This document shows, piece by piece, positions 17,018 through 26,493 of a DNA stretch of 64,000 nucleotides. Every line of letters starts with the position of its first letter. Positions within the stretch are counted from its first letter, which is position 1. Origin of the DNA: Acinetobacter sp. NIPH 2100 (GTDB taxonomy: Bacteria; Pseudomonadota; Gammaproteobacteria; Pseudomonadales; Moraxellaceae); the NCBI RefSeq assembly GCF_000369805.1, contig NZ_KB850224.1, positions 1,101,924-1,165,923 on the forward strand, written 5' to 3'. The notes beneath the pieces were generated by a model. That model was not told the origin of the DNA and did not search any database. It was given only the letters and a program-made list of their open reading frames with translations. The position numbers and the translations under genes are program-made.

Positions 17018-20000
17018 TTAGTGATCATGTGAACTGTGCAGTGGTGCTTCATGCACAGCTGCCGAATGCAGTTTATGTTTGCTGTTCAGGGTACGAATCA
17101 ACACATAGAAGGCAGGGGTCAGGAATAAACCAAAGAAGGTGACTCCAATCATGCCAAAGAATACTGCAACGCCCATGGCATGGCGCATTTCAGCACCTGC
17201 GCCTGTTGATGTGACCAGTGGAACTACACCCATAATGAAGGCGATTGAAGTCATCAGGATCGGACGCAAACGCAAACGGCTGGCTTCAACCGCAGCATTG
17301 AATGCTGTCGCGCCTTGCATTTCCAGTTCTCTGGCAAATTCGACAATCAAAATGGCATTCTTACAGGCCAGCCCGACCAGTACCATCAAGCCGATTTGGG
17401 TAAAGATATTGTTATCTCCACCTGTGAGCCAAACGCCTGTCAGTGCTGCCAAGATACCCATCGGTACAATCAGGATCACAGCCAATGGTAAAGTGAGGCT
17501 TTCATATTGTGCCGCCAAGACCAAGAATACCAACAACACGCTGATCGGGAAGACCCACAATCCAGCATTACCTGCCAAGATTTTTTGATAGGTCAGGTCA
17601 GTCCATTCAAATTTCACACCACGTGGCAAGGTTTCAGCGGCAATTCGTTCAACTGCTGCTTCGGCTTGGCTCGATGAATAACCCGGTGCAGGACCACCGT
17701 TAATATCTGCTGCGGTATAGCCGTTATAACGCACCACCATTTCTGGGCCATAGGTTTGAGTGACATTGACCAGAGAAGACAGTGGCACCATTTGCCCAGC
17801 ATTGTTACGGGTTTTAAGCTGTAAAATATCTTCTGGATTGGCACGGAATGGTGCATCGGCTTGAGCACGTACCTGATAGACGCGACCAAAGCGGTTAAAG
17901 TCATTCACATATTGTGAACCGAGATAAATCTGCATGGTGCTAAATACATCGGTGACTGCAACGCCTTGTTGTTTGGCTTTGACCCGATCCAGATCAACAT
18001 TCAGTTGTGGCACATTGATTTGATAGCTAGAGAACATTGGCCCCAACTCAGGTGCAGATTGTGCCGCTTTCATAAAGGATTGTGCTGCATTATTTAACTC
18101 GGCATAGCCTAAAGCACCACGATCTTCCAGCTGGAGTTTAAAGCCGCCCATGGTGCCGAGACCCATCACCGGTGGTGGTGGGAAGACCGCAATATAAGCA
18201 TCCTGAATCGCTGAATATTTCTGATTTAAAGCACCTGCAATGGCATTGGCAGAAAGATCAGCTGCTTTGCGTTCAGCGAAAGGTTTTAAGGTGACAAACA
18301 CAATCCCTGCACTGGAACTGTTGGTAAAACCATTAATCGATAAACCTGGGAAAGCCACAGCACTTTCTACACCAGGCTGTTTTAGCGCGGCATCACTCAT
18401 TTTACGGATGACATTTTCGGTTCGATCCAGTGAAGCACCATTGGGTAGTTGGGCAAAGCTGATCAGGTACTGCTTATCTTGCGCAGGCACAAAACCACCC
18501 GGAACAATATAAGAAATACCAATGGTCAGGCCAAGCAGGGCTGCATAAACACCCATCGCTGAAGCTTTATGGGAAATGACTCGATTCACCCCTCGACCAT
18601 ATTGATCCGAGGCACGTGAGAACACACGGTTAAACAGTGCGAAGAAGCGTCCGAAGATACGGTTCATTACGCGGGTCAAAAAGTCAGGTTTAGCATCATG
18701 TCCTTTGAGTAACATGGCAGCCAAAGCAGGAGATAGGGTGAGTGAGTTGAATGCCGAAATCACGGTAGAGATGGCAATGGTCATGGCGAATTGCTTATAG
18801 AATTGCCCGGTTAATCCCGTCATAAAGGCCAGAGGGACAAACACGGCAACCAGTGTCAACGCAATCGCGATAATCGGTCCACTGACTTCACGCATGGCGC
18901 GGTAGGTGGCATCTCTTGGACTGAGTCCTGCTTCAATATTCCTTTCGACGTTCTCGACTACCACGATGGCATCATCGACCACGATCCCGATGGCGAGTAC
19001 CATTCCGAACAGTGACAGGGCATTGATGGAATAACCAAAGGCCAGCATCAAGGCGAAGGTACCAATGATTGAAACAGGCACTGCCAGTAACGGAATAATT
19101 GAAGCGCGCCATGTTTGTAAAAACAGGATCACCACGACAACCACCAGCGCAATCGCTTCAAGCAAAGTGTGAATCACTGCTTTGATACTTGAGCGTACGA
19201 ATTGGGTGGGGTCGTAAACGATGTCGTATTTAATTGAAGATGGAAAATCTTTGGACAGTTCCGCCATGGTGCTACGTACTTGGTCAGAGACCTGTAAGGC
19301 ATTGGCACCCGGTGCTTGGAAAATTGGAATCGCCACCGCCTGTTTATTGTCAAGCAATGAACGTAAACCATATTGCGAAGCGGCAAGTTCAACACGTGCG
19401 ACATCACCGAGTCGAGTCACTGCACCATCTGCAGCTGTTTTTAAAACAATATCGGCAAATTCCTGTTCGGTACTTAAACGACCTTGTGCATTCACCGAGA
19501 GCTGTAAAGGTGAATTGTTTGGTGCAGCACCGATAGTACCTGCGGCAACCTGAATATTCTGTTCACGAATCGCGTTGACAATTTCAGTGGCGGTGAGGTT
19601 ACGTTGCGCCACTTTTTGTGGGTCCAACCATACGCGCATGGCGTAATCACCCGAACCAAACAGGCCGACTTCACCCACACCTTGTAAGCGTGCCAGACGG
19701 TCTTTGACATTGAGTACGGCATAGTTACGCAAGTAGGTCATGTCATAGCGATTGTCTGGTGAGGTGAGATGCACCACCATGGTCAAGGTGGGTGAGCTTT
19801 TTAGCGTAGTCACACCGAGACGTTGTACATCTTCAGGCAAACGAGGCAGGGCTTGAGAAACCCGATTCTGGACCAGTTGTTGTGCTTTATCTGGATCAAT
19901 TCCAAGCTTGAAATTGACAGTAATGGTTAAGTTACCATCGCTGTTGGCCTGAGACTGCATATACAGCATGTTCTCAACACCATTGATGGATTCCTCTAGT

Positions 20001-20197
20001 GGAGAAGCAACTGTTTCAGCAATCACTTTGGGGTTGGCGCCTGGATATTGTGCACGGACCACCACAGAGGGTGGCACCACTTCAGGGTATTCAGAAATCG
20101 GTAATTTGAAAACAGAGAGTAAGCCTGCCAGTAAAATCAGGACGGACAGCACCCCGGCAAAGATCGGACGATCAATAAAAAACTTAGAAATATTCAT
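17018..20197 (-). CDS. RND efflux pump permease, MexF-like
   Basis: A full-length 1059-residue HAE1 pump. The opening MNISKFFIDRPIFAGVLSVL and the run LPISEYPEVVPPSVVVRAQY closely match MexF of P. aeruginosa from memory, and are less like AdeB or AdeJ. Proton-relay helix residues are present (GIVVDDAIVVVENVERNIEA), as are the twelve membrane helices and two large periplasmic loops. MexF-type pumps export chloramphenicol, quinolones, trimethoprim and signalling precursors in Pseudomonas; substrates here are inferred only. The gene follows the adaptor by 5 bp and precedes the channel gene, and a LysR regulator is divergent from the operon, the same layout as mexT-mexEF-oprN. Confidence 0.95.
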   Translation of the reverse strand: MNISKFFIDRPIFAGVLSVLILLAGLLSVFKLPISEYPEVVPPSVVVRAQYPGANPKVIAETVASPLEESINGVENMLYMQSQANSDGNLTITVNFKLGIDPDKAQQLVQNRVSQALPRLPEDVQRLGVTTLKSSPTLTMVVHLTSPDNRYDMTYLRNYAVLNVKDRLARLQGVGEVGLFGSGDYAMRVWLDPQKVAQRNLTATEIVNAIREQNIQVAAGTIGAAPNNSPLQLSVNAQGRLSTEQEFADIVLKTAADGAVTRLGDVARVELAASQYGLRSLLDNKQAVAIPIFQAPGANALQVSDQVRSTMAELSKDFPSSIKYDIVYDPTQFVRSSIKAVIHTLLEAIALVVVVVILFLQTWRASIIPLLAVPVSIIGTFALMLAFGYSINALSLFGMVLAIGIVVDDAIVVVENVERNIEAGLSPRDATYRAMREVSGPIIAIALTLVAVFVPLAFMTGLTGQFYKQFAMTIAISTVISAFNSLTLSPALAAMLLKGHDAKPDFLTRVMNRIFGRFFALFNRVFSRASDQYGRGVNRVISHKASAMGVYAALLGLTIGISYIVPGGFVPAQDKQYLISFAQLPNGASLDRTENVIRKMSDAALKQPGVESAVAFPGLSINGFTNSSSAGIVFVTLKPFAERKAADLSANAIAGALNQKYSAIQDAYIAVFPPPPVMGLGTMGGFKLQLEDRGALGYAELNNAAQSFMKAAQSAPELGPMFSSYQINVPQLNVDLDRVKAKQQGVAVTDVFSTMQIYLGSQYVNDFNRFGRVYQVRAQADAPFRANPEDILQLKTRNNAGQMVPLSSLVNVTQTYGPEMVVRYNGYTAADINGGPAPGYSSSQAEAAVERIAAETLPRGVKFEWTDLTYQKILAGNAGLWVFPISVLLVFLVLAAQYESLTLPLAVILIVPMGILAALTGVWLTGGDNNIFTQIGLMVLVGLACKNAILIVEFARELEMQGATAFNAAVEASRLRLRPILMTSIAFIMGVVPLVTSTGAGAEMRHAMGVAVFFGMIGVTFFGLFLTPAFYVLIRTLNSKHKLHSAAVHEAPLHSSHDH

Positions 20198-20202
20198 AAG
20201 GA

Positions 20203-21426
20203 TTAACCTTTTGCCGAAGTTGGGGTTTTATCTGTAGGCTGAGGTTGTTGTGCGCTGTTATCGACAGTAATTTGAGGGTTTGGCATAGTAATGAGGTGAG
20301 GTTTGACAGAATCACCTGGTCGAATACGTTGTAATCCATTCACGACAATGCGATCACCCACTTGCAGACCGCTATTAATGATTTGCAAGCCATCTTGCTG
20401 AGCACCCAATTTAACTTCGCGATAAGCGGTTTGATTTTTCGCATCGACAACGACTACAAAGCGTTTGTCTTGATCAACACCAATCGCCGTTGGGCTAATC
20501 AGAATGGCTGCGCGAGGTTGCCCACCACCCAAGCGAATGCGTGCATAGAGTCCTGGTAGCATTACGCCTTTGGGATTATCAAATGTTGCACGTACACGGA
20601 TCGTGCCTGAGGTGGTATTTAAATTGTTATCGATAGAACTGATATAACCTTCACGGCTAAAACCAGATTCATTGGCAAGACCAAGATAAACAGGCACTTG
20701 GGCTGAATTCCGTTGATTGCTGATGTATTTCAGATAGGTTTGTTCATCCACATCGAAAGATGCATAAAGACGAGAAACGGATACCAAACTGGTCAGCACC
20801 TGTGCGCCATTACCTGCTGAAACCACGTTACCCACCGTGACTTCGGCACGGGAAATGCGGCCACTGACAGGTGCGGTAATACGGGTGTATTCCAAATTTA
20901 AACGTGCGGTTTCGACTGCAGCTTTGGCCGCTTGCAGGTTAGCGTTAGCCGAACGCGCTTCATTTTCTGCTTGATCGAGTTCTTGATGGGCAATCGCATT
21001 ACTCTGGATTAAACGCTGGTTTCGTCCCAAGTTTGCTGAGCTATAAGTCACTTGTGCTTCAGCAGAAGCCAGTTGTGCTTTGGCCCGATTCAATTCTGCT
21101 TCAAAAGGACGTGGGTCAATGGTGAACAGTAAGTCACCCTTGTTCACCAAACTGCCATCTTTAAAATGGACTGCAATCAGCTTGCCTGAAACTTGGGGGC
21201 GAACATCAACCTGATCAATCGCTTCGAGACGTCCAGAATATTCTTGCCAGTCCGTAATGGTTTTACTGAGTACACTGGCCACATCCACGGTTGCGGCTGG
21301 CGGTGAACTTGCTGCTGGGGTAGCTTTCGCATCTGCATTTTCTTGGAAGAGAATAAAACTGCCACCTGTTGCTAAAATGGCAATAATGACAGCAGACAGC
21401 GTCAGCTGTTTGCGGGAAAGTGACAT
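20203..21426 (-). CDS. Periplasmic adaptor of RND efflux system, MexE-like
   Basis: A 407-residue adaptor with an uncleaved or cleaved N-terminal helix (residues 10-28), a lipoyl domain (VDVRPQVSGKLIAVHFKDGS), a helical hairpin at about 105-165 rich in Ala/Gln/Asn, a second lipoyl half (ITAPVSGRISRAEVTVGNVV), and beta-barrel and membrane-proximal domains. There is no lipobox cysteine. AGGAGC precedes the ATG. The protein couples the MexF-like pump to the outer-membrane channel. It is the first gene of the three-gene operon, and the promoter lies in the 196-bp region shared with the divergent LysR gene. Confidence 0.93.
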   Translation of the reverse strand: MSLSRKQLTLSAVIIAILATGGSFILFQENADAKATPAASSPPAATVDVASVLSKTITDWQEYSGRLEAIDQVDVRPQVSGKLIAVHFKDGSLVNKGDLLFTIDPRPFEAELNRAKAQLASAEAQVTYSSANLGRNQRLIQSNAIAHQELDQAENEARSANANLQAAKAAVETARLNLEYTRITAPVSGRISRAEVTVGNVVSAGNGAQVLTSLVSVSRLYASFDVDEQTYLKYISNQRNSAQVPVYLGLANESGFSREGYISSIDNNLNTTSGTIRVRATFDNPKGVMLPGLYARIRLGGGQPRAAILISPTAIGVDQDKRFVVVVDAKNQTAYREVKLGAQQDGLQIINSGLQVGDRIVVNGLQRIRPGDSVKPHLITMPNPQITVDNSAQQPQPTDKTPTSAKG

Positions 21427-21529
21427 GGGATGCTCCTGGTTATTTGAATCCCTGTTTTCAGACTTTTTGTTTTGGTCTGTATGGGAGAAACAGGTTTATG
21501 GAATGAAAGGAGCATAAAAGTTTGTCAAT

Positions 21530-21567
21530 TACGAATAAATATACTAAATTTGATAACACTATTCGTA
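21530..21567. promoter_or_regulatory. Inverted repeat in the LysR-efflux intergenic region
   Basis: TACGAATA (21530-21537) and TATTCGTA (21560-21567) form a perfect 8-bp inverted repeat 22 bp apart, centred between the adaptor gene and the divergent LysR gene. The arms are a plausible two-site LysR binding region with inducer-dependent spacing. The role is inferred from position. Confidence 0.5.
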
Positions 21568-21622
21568 TTTTTATAATAATTGATGTGTCATAGCCAAAAA
21601 ATGCATCAATAGGAGTGGGCCA

Positions 21623-22654
21623 GTGGATCTATTTCATGCAATGAAAGTCTTTAATAAAGTGGTTGAAACCAACAGCTTTAGTCTGGCTGCAGATAGCCTT
21701 GGACTACCACGCGCATCGGTCACGACCACGATTCAGGCTTTAGAAAAACATTTACAAGTTCGCTTACTGAATCGAACCACGCGTAAACTCAGCCTCACAC
21801 CCGATGGTGCAGTGTATTATGACCGTACGCTCAGAATCTTGGCGGATGTCGAAGATATTGAAGCGTCTTTCCATGATGAAGAACGAGGGCCACGAGGACG
21901 ATTGCGTATTGATGTGCCTGTGTCGATTGGTCGTTTGATTCTCATTCCACGACTAAGAGAATTTCATAACCGCTATCCCGATATTGATTTGGTGATCGGG
22001 ATGAATGATCGCCCTGTGGACTTGGTGGGCGAAGCCGTAGATTGTGCAATTCGGGTGGGGGAATTACAGGATTCGAGTCTGATTGCACGCCGTATTGGAA
22101 CTTTTCAGTGTGCAACAGCGGCATCCGCATGCTACTTAGAAAAATATGGCGAACCTAAAACACTTCATGATCTGCAAAAAAATCACCAAGCCATTCATTT
22201 CTTTTCCAGCCGCACAGGACGTAATTTTGACTGGGATTTTGTGGTCGATGACTTAATCCAAAGTGTCAGTGTCAATGGACATGTGTCTGTTAATGATGGC
22301 GACGCTTATATTGATTTGGCCTTGCAAGGCTTTGGTCTGATTCAAGGCCCACGCTATATGCTGACCAACCATTTTGAGGCGGGGACTCTAAAAGAAGTCC
22401 TGCCTCAATGGACACCTGCACCGATGCCAATTTCGGTGGTTTATTTACAGAGTCGGCATTTATCACACAAAGTCAGAGTCTTTGTTGATTGGGTAGCGGA
22501 GCTGTTTGCTGGTTGTCCATTGCTTGGCGGTAGTGCGTTGCCGTTGGATCAAAAATGTGAATTTGCTTGTGACCAGAAAACCAATCATGAATATACCATT
22601 CGTACTTTGGTTGAGCAGCATAATATTGCTGAGGCACGAGCGTTAAAGACCTGA
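21623..22654 (+). CDS. LysR-family regulator of the adjacent efflux operon
   Basis: A 343-residue protein. It starts at a GTG (21623) with AGGAG 7 bp ahead. The winged helix is at residues 1-60 (FNKVVETNSFSLAADSLGLP, then NRTTRKLSLTPDG), followed by a linker helix and a periplasmic-binding-like effector domain (about 92-300). A C-terminal extension of some 40 residues containing two cysteines (CEFACDQ) is not typical. It is divergent from the MexEF-OprN-like operon and very likely controls it, as MexT does in Pseudomonas. The wording of the domain is closer to the general LysR group acting on small aromatic or electrophilic compounds than to MexT itself, so the inducer is unknown. Confidence 0.88.
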   Translation: MDLFHAMKVFNKVVETNSFSLAADSLGLPRASVTTTIQALEKHLQVRLLNRTTRKLSLTPDGAVYYDRTLRILADVEDIEASFHDEERGPRGRLRIDVPVSIGRLILIPRLREFHNRYPDIDLVIGMNDRPVDLVGEAVDCAIRVGELQDSSLIARRIGTFQCATAASACYLEKYGEPKTLHDLQKNHQAIHFFSSRTGRNFDWDFVVDDLIQSVSVNGHVSVNDGDAYIDLALQGFGLIQGPRYMLTNHFEAGTLKEVLPQWTPAPMPISVVYLQSRHLSHKVRVFVDWVAELFAGCPLLGGSALPLDQKCEFACDQKTNHEYTIRTLVEQHNIAEARALKT

Positions 22655-22664
22655 GTAAATGACC

Positions 22665-22699
22665 AGCGTCGATCAATCCATATCTCTATGATCGACGCT
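22665..22699. terminator. Bidirectional terminator between LysR and GNAT genes
   Basis: AGCGTCGATCA (22665-22675) pairs perfectly with TGATCGACGCT (22689-22699) over 11 bp with a 13-base loop. It sits 10 bp after the LysR stop and 8 bp before the stop of the converging GNAT gene, so it probably ends both transcripts. Confidence 0.75.
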
Positions 22700-22706
22700 T
22701 TGGCGA

Positions 22707-23288
22707 TTACACTTCACACAGCAGATGAATATCTTCAGGTTCTAACTGCCACAAGTGTGGGTCTGGATGATCGAGTAGTTTAGCACCATGCTTCATGTAA
22801 AAATCGACAGTTCTTTTGCTCGGTGTGGCTGAAATATAAAGATGTTTAGCGCCGAGCTTATGTGCAGAATGTATTGCGCTTTGCATTAACAATGCACCGA
22901 TTCCTTGCCCTTGATGATCGGCATCGACATAAAAGTACTGTAAAAGTTTAGCCTCAGGATAATCCTGAATCAATTGATTGGACACGACGGATACGCCAAG
23001 CAATGTTCCCTTTGGATTGAACGCGCCAATCATCTCAGCCTGTTGTAGATAAAGCTGTTTTAATTTTGGCGGATCATGCTGTAGATGGTCATCATCCCAT
23101 TGCTGTACGTCATAGAAGCAGTCCTCTAGTTGCAAGGATTGCTTGACATAGTTTTGGGTAATCAGCTCACGCCGACTAATCTGTTGCCAGATGAGATCAA
23201 TTTCTGAATATTGCAGTGGCCTTAAAATAATATTGATACTGTTTTCCTTTATGGACGGATGAGGCAACAGGGTCGTGAGCAAGCGCAT
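22707..23288 (-). CDS. GNAT-family N-acetyltransferase
   Basis: A 193-residue protein. The acetyl-CoA binding loop is DADHQGQGIGALLMQSAI (Q-x-x-G-x-G/A), with the family's later motif YMKHGAKLL. Such enzymes move an acetyl group from acetyl-CoA to an amine; the substrate is not predictable. The first about 17 residues (MRLLTTLLPHPSIKENS) are doubtful: no ribosome site precedes the ATG at 23288, and AAAGGA lies inside the frame without a good ATG after it. The gene is on its own, converging on the LysR gene. Confidence 0.8.
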   Translation of the reverse strand: MRLLTTLLPHPSIKENSINIILRPLQYSEIDLIWQQISRRELITQNYVKQSLQLEDCFYDVQQWDDDHLQHDPPKLKQLYLQQAEMIGAFNPKGTLLGVSVVSNQLIQDYPEAKLLQYFYVDADHQGQGIGALLMQSAIHSAHKLGAKHLYISATPSKRTVDFYMKHGAKLLDHPDPHLWQLEPEDIHLLCEV

Positions 23289-23399
23289 TTAAAAAATGAT
23301 TGATTTACATGAGAGACAATCTGTTAAGCAAATCAACTATTTCTCAATCATACATCGAATTATTCTTGTGGTAGTGAGAAAAATAAAAGGAGATCCATC

Positions 23400-24746
23400 A
23401 TGTTGACTCGGCTTGCCCATTCTGTTTTAGCTTCAAGTCTTGTGCTGACTTTCTCGGGGTGTACCGCATCATCTCAGCAGCCAAGTACAGCAAGTTATGG
23501 TTCACAACCCGTATTACCAAAACCTCAAACCAGTTTAGTGCCTACAGTCAATATTGCTCCTGCCAAAGGCTGGCCGAAAGGGATGATGCCTAGGCCAGCA
23601 GAAGGTTTAAAAGTTCAGGCATATGCTCAAGGACTAGATCATCCAAGATGGCTTTATGTCTTACCCAATGGAGATGTCTTGGTGGCTGAAACGGATGCGC
23701 CAGTTAAACCTGATGATAGTAAAGGGATTCGCGGAAAAATCGCAAAAATGGTGATGCAGCGTGCGGGGTCTTCATTTCCCAGCGCGAATCGTATTCGTTT
23801 GCTTCGTGATACCAATGGTGATGGTATTGCCGATAAAAATACAATTTTTCTCGAAAACCTAAATTCTCCGTTCGGTATGACCTTGGTGGGAGATACACTG
23901 TATGTCGCCAATACCGATACATTGATGCGTTTTCCTTATCATGAGGGTGCAACAAAAATTACTGCACCTGGCACCAAGGTCTTGGATTTGCCCGCAGGAA
24001 AACTCAATCATCATTGGACCAAGAATGTGATTGCCAACCCAACAGGCACGAAGTTGTATATTTCAGTTGGTTCGAACAGCAACGTGGCTGAAAATGGCAT
24101 TGAGCAAGAGCAGGGTCGAGCACAGATTTTAGAGTTTGATATTGCCTCAGGTAAGGCTAAACCATTTGCAACTGGACTACGTAACCCGAATGGAATGGGA
24201 TGGCAGCCGCAGGGTGGTCAATTGTGGACCGTAGTGAATGAACGTGATGAACTGGGTAATGACTTAGTTCCTGATTATATGACCTCAGTCAAAGAGGGTG
24301 CATTTTATGGCTGGCCCTATAGCTATTACGGTCAGCACGTGGACACTCGAGTAAAACCACAACAACCTGAGATGGTCAAGCGTGCGATTAAACCCGACTA
24401 TGCATTGGGCAATCATACCGCATCTTTAGGTTTAGCATTTTATGCGACTGAATTGATGCCGCAGTATCGGGGTGGGGCGTTCATTGGCCAGCATGGCTCA
24501 TGGAATCGTAAACCGCATAGTGGTTATAAAGTGATTTTTGTCCCGTTTAGAAGTGGTCAACCCTCTGGACCACCACAAGATGTATTGACTGGCTTTTTAA
24601 GTGACAAAGGTGAGGCATTTGGAAGACCTGTCGGTGTTGCGATTGATTTCTCAGGTGCGCTTTTAGTAGCTGACGATGTCGGTGATGTGATTTGGCGCGT
24701 ATCACCTGTCGCTCAAACCACTTATGAAACGCCAATGCGAGAGTAA
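23400..24746 (+). CDS. PQQ-type sugar/sorbosone dehydrogenase-like lipoprotein
   Basis: A 448-residue exported protein. The signal ([20 protein letters not shown]) ends at a Cys in a lipobox-like SGC, so it is probably a lipoprotein. The mature part reads as a six-bladed propeller of the glucose/sorbosone dehydrogenase family. It shows an EF-hand-like calcium loop ([10 protein letters not shown]), NHHWTKN, and [20 protein letters not shown], then [10 protein letters not shown] and [17 protein letters not shown]. Known relatives oxidise aldoses or sorbosone in the periplasm with pyrroloquinoline quinone and pass electrons to the respiratory chain. Many family members are of unproven activity, so the substrate is open. 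AAAAGGAG gives a strong ribosome site. No partner gene is adjacent. Confidence 0.85.
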   Translation: MLTRLAHSVLASSLVLTFSGCTASSQQPSTASYGSQPVLPKPQTSLVPTVNIAPAKGWPKGMMPRPAEGLKVQAYAQGLDHPRWLYVLPNGDVLVAETDAPVKPDDSKGIRGKIAKMVMQRAGSSFPSANRIRLLRDTNGDGIADKNTIFLENLNSPFGMTLVGDTLYVANTDTLMRFPYHEGATKITAPGTKVLDLPAGKLNHHWTKNVIANPTGTKLYISVGSNSNVAENGIEQEQGRAQILEFDIASGKAKPFATGLRNPNGMGWQPQGGQLWTVVNERDELGNDLVPDYMTSVKEGAFYGWPYSYYGQHVDTRVKPQQPEMVKRAIKPDYALGNHTASLGLAFYATELMPQYRGGAFIGQHGSWNRKPHSGYKVIFVPFRSGQPSGPPQDVLTGFLSDKGEAFGRPVGVAIDFSGALLVADDVGDVIWRVSPVAQTTYETPMRE

Positions 24747-25148
24747 GCAGGAGGCTTAATCACCACCAATATTTAAACTTATTGAATTGACGTTAAAATT
24801 TTTTGTCTCTCTGTTGGAATGTTTAGATAGACAGTTATGTATTTATTATGTGACAAATATCCAATTATAAGATATTTGTGTGATATAAATATCTTATTCG
24901 CGATGAGCTTCTCTGTGGAATGTCTATTATCGTAATCTCATTCTCTTCCCCAAGAGTTTGAGATTTTTTTTATTTAAAAAATACCAATCAACGATTTGGG
25001 TAAAAAGTAGACGTTGTAAAAACGACTGATCGGGCTTTTCGAACGGGGAGGGAGGGGTATTATTTATTCAGATCGGGAGCTAATCTAGAGGTATTTGGAG
25101 AACTGACTTAGAATCTGTTCCCCACATTGATTTGAATTCAATGACGTC
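24747..25148. other. 402-bp intergenic region with hairpins, possible 3' UTR or small RNA
   Basis: I see no coding potential. Two structures stand out. ACAAATATC (24853-24861) pairs with GATATTTGT (24871-24879). A strong terminator follows at 24934-24972. The terminator is about 190 nt after the dehydrogenase stop, so the region is either a long 3' UTR or encodes a separate short RNA. The rest (24973-25148) shows nothing I can name. Confidence 0.4.
24934..24972 (+). terminator. Rho-independent terminator downstream of PQQ-type dehydrogenase
   Basis: AATCTCA (24934-24940) pairs with TGAGATT (24959-24965). An inner CTCTT/AAGAG stem closes on a CCCC loop, with a run of eight or more T after it. 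Confidence 0.8.
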
Positions 25149-25508
25149 TTATTTCTTTTGTTTAAACCGATATTTGCACTTTAAGCAGCGGTAATCCTGA
25201 AAAATATTTTTATCGACCATTACGCCTGCTTTTTTTCCAAAAATATTACCAATGACTCCACCTGTAACGCCTGCACTGATTGCACCAACAAAAGTGCCTA
25301 CCGTTCCACCTACAATTACACCAAGAGGCCCAGCCACAGTTCCAATTGCTGCGCCAACAGAAGCACCACTTGCTGCACCACCAACTGTTCCTGCAGTTGT
25401 TCCAGCCGCCATCAGTAAAACGCCACCTGTGGTTCTGAGTAACTTGTCATGATTGCGTGTTTCAATTTCTGTAGAACCGCATTTAGGGCATAGTATAGGT
25501 TTGTCCAT
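25149..25508 (-). CDS. Zinc-ribbon protein with glycine-zipper membrane segment
   Basis: A 119-residue protein. The start at 25508 (MDKPILCPKCGSTEIETRN) has AGGATAG 8-10 bp before it; a further in-frame start at 25541 is less likely. One half zinc ribbon is at the N-terminus (C-x2-C in CPKCGS) and the other at the C-terminus (C-x2-C in CLKCKYRFKQ), so the two ends may meet on one zinc. Between them lies a stretch of some 75 Gly/Ala/Thr/Val residues (GGAASGASVGAAIGTVAGPL and similar) typical of glycine-zipper helices packed in membranes. Function is unknown; the topology would place both ends on the cytoplasmic side. Confidence 0.75.
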   Translation of the reverse strand: MDKPILCPKCGSTEIETRNHDKLLRTTGGVLLMAAGTTAGTVGGAASGASVGAAIGTVAGPLGVIVGGTVGTFVGAISAGVTGGVIGNIFGKKAGVMVDKNIFQDYRCLKCKYRFKQKK

Positions 25509-25881
25509 AAAACTATCCTGTCTTTGTTTGTTGAGGAGCAAATTTATTTTGCTGAATCAGAAGCATGTTTAACCACGTTGAGCACGAAGAGATGTCATCT
25601 ACTCAGCAACGTGAGAGACCCCACTTATTGGCTCTGATTTTAGCTGAACAATGCCATAAATATTTATCGTTCATGTAAATACTTGTACTTTAATAATTAT
25701 CCAGATATCGAAATGAGGAGATTCAGAGTAGAGAGGCTTTTGCTACCCGCCTAATTTGAGATTTTCCAGTTGGCTTGAAATGGATAGAAAACCAGAGGAT
25801 GGGCGTATTGTTATCGTTGATTTGAACGATGTTTGATATGTAAAAACTCTTGCTTACAAAAGAGTTTTTACATATTTTTAT
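25509..25881. other. 373-bp intergenic region between zinc-ribbon and NTF2-like genes
   Basis: No gene is visible. A loose inverted repeat (CACGTTG 25574-25580 with CAACGTG 25617-25623) lies in the likely leader of the zinc-ribbon gene. The terminator of the NTF2-like gene occupies 25840-25871. Nothing else is recognisable. Confidence 0.5.
25840..25871 (-). terminator. Terminator of the NTF2-like gene
   Basis: GTAAAAACTCTT (25840-25851) pairs perfectly with AAGAGTTTTTAC (25860-25871), 12 bp, 11 bp beyond the stop of the minus-strand gene; the AT-rich arm gives the T run. Confidence 0.75.
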
Positions 25882-26286
25882 TTAAGCTAGGAATGTTTCT
25901 TGCAAATAGCTCCAGACCATTTTGCCATTAATTTCTTCAATCAAAGCGCATGAACGTCGAATTAAGATACCTGATTCTTTGGTATGTTTTTCCGTATAGG
26001 TCAAAACAATGGCATCTTCTTTTTGCATTAAGACTTGTTCGTCATAGATTTCGATTTGGATATCAGGCATTTTTCCTTGATTATTAGTAAACAAGCCTTT
26101 GACGTCTTCAAGTGAAAAACGTTTGCCCGCAGCACCGACCATCTCAAAATGATCAGCAAAATAATCAATCAGGAGGGGAAGGTCTTGTTCAGCGTGTTTT
26201 CCATTAAAAATTTTCTCAATCAAAACATGCATACTATGAATGCTTTCGATTGCCTGCTCTTTGATAAGCGCCATATCCTTTTCCAT
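25882..26286 (-). CDS. NTF2/SnoaL-like small protein
   Basis: A 134-residue protein with the alpha-helical start and curved beta-sheet wording of the NTF2-like/DUF4440 fold: DLPLLIDYFADHFEMVGAAG, then IEIYDEQVLMQKEDAIVLTY and MVWSYLQETFLA. Members act as small isomerases, hydrolases or binding proteins. No catalytic set can be assigned here. ATG 26286 or ATG 26274 could be the start; neither has a well-placed ribosome site. It is divergent from the MFS gene across a 377-bp gap that contains the shared operator at 26494-26532. Confidence 0.65.
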   Translation of the reverse strand: MEKDMALIKEQAIESIHSMHVLIEKIFNGKHAEQDLPLLIDYFADHFEMVGAAGKRFSLEDVKGLFTNNQGKMPDIQIEIYDEQVLMQKEDAIVLTYTEKHTKESGILIRRSCALIEEINGKMVWSYLQETFLA

Positions 26287-26493
26287 TGAAAACTAATTAT
26301 CTCGCTTTATTTTAAAACAAAAATAAATGTAAAATTCAATATAATTTTAAAATAAATTTATCAGTCTTATTTTATTTGACTCAGAAAACTTTGATCTAAT
26401 ATTTTAAAAAATTTATCATATCAAATATTTAGACTATAAAATTGAGTTTTTAGTCATTTATCCAAATTTTTAAGTCGTAAAGATCGCAAAAAA

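Noticed and set aside
17139..17588. 149-codon frame opposite the MexF-like pump
   Set aside because: It is the antisense shadow of a conserved RND gene and has the usual low-complexity composition of such shadows.
25080..25148. tRNA-like look of the segment before the zinc-ribbon gene stop (reverse strand)
   Set aside because: The anticodon-like loop has no proper stem, and no T-arm or acceptor pairing could be built; not a tRNA.
25574..25623. CACGTTG/CAACGTG inverted repeat
   Set aside because: Seven-bp arms 36 bp apart are expected by chance in a window of this size; kept only as a note.
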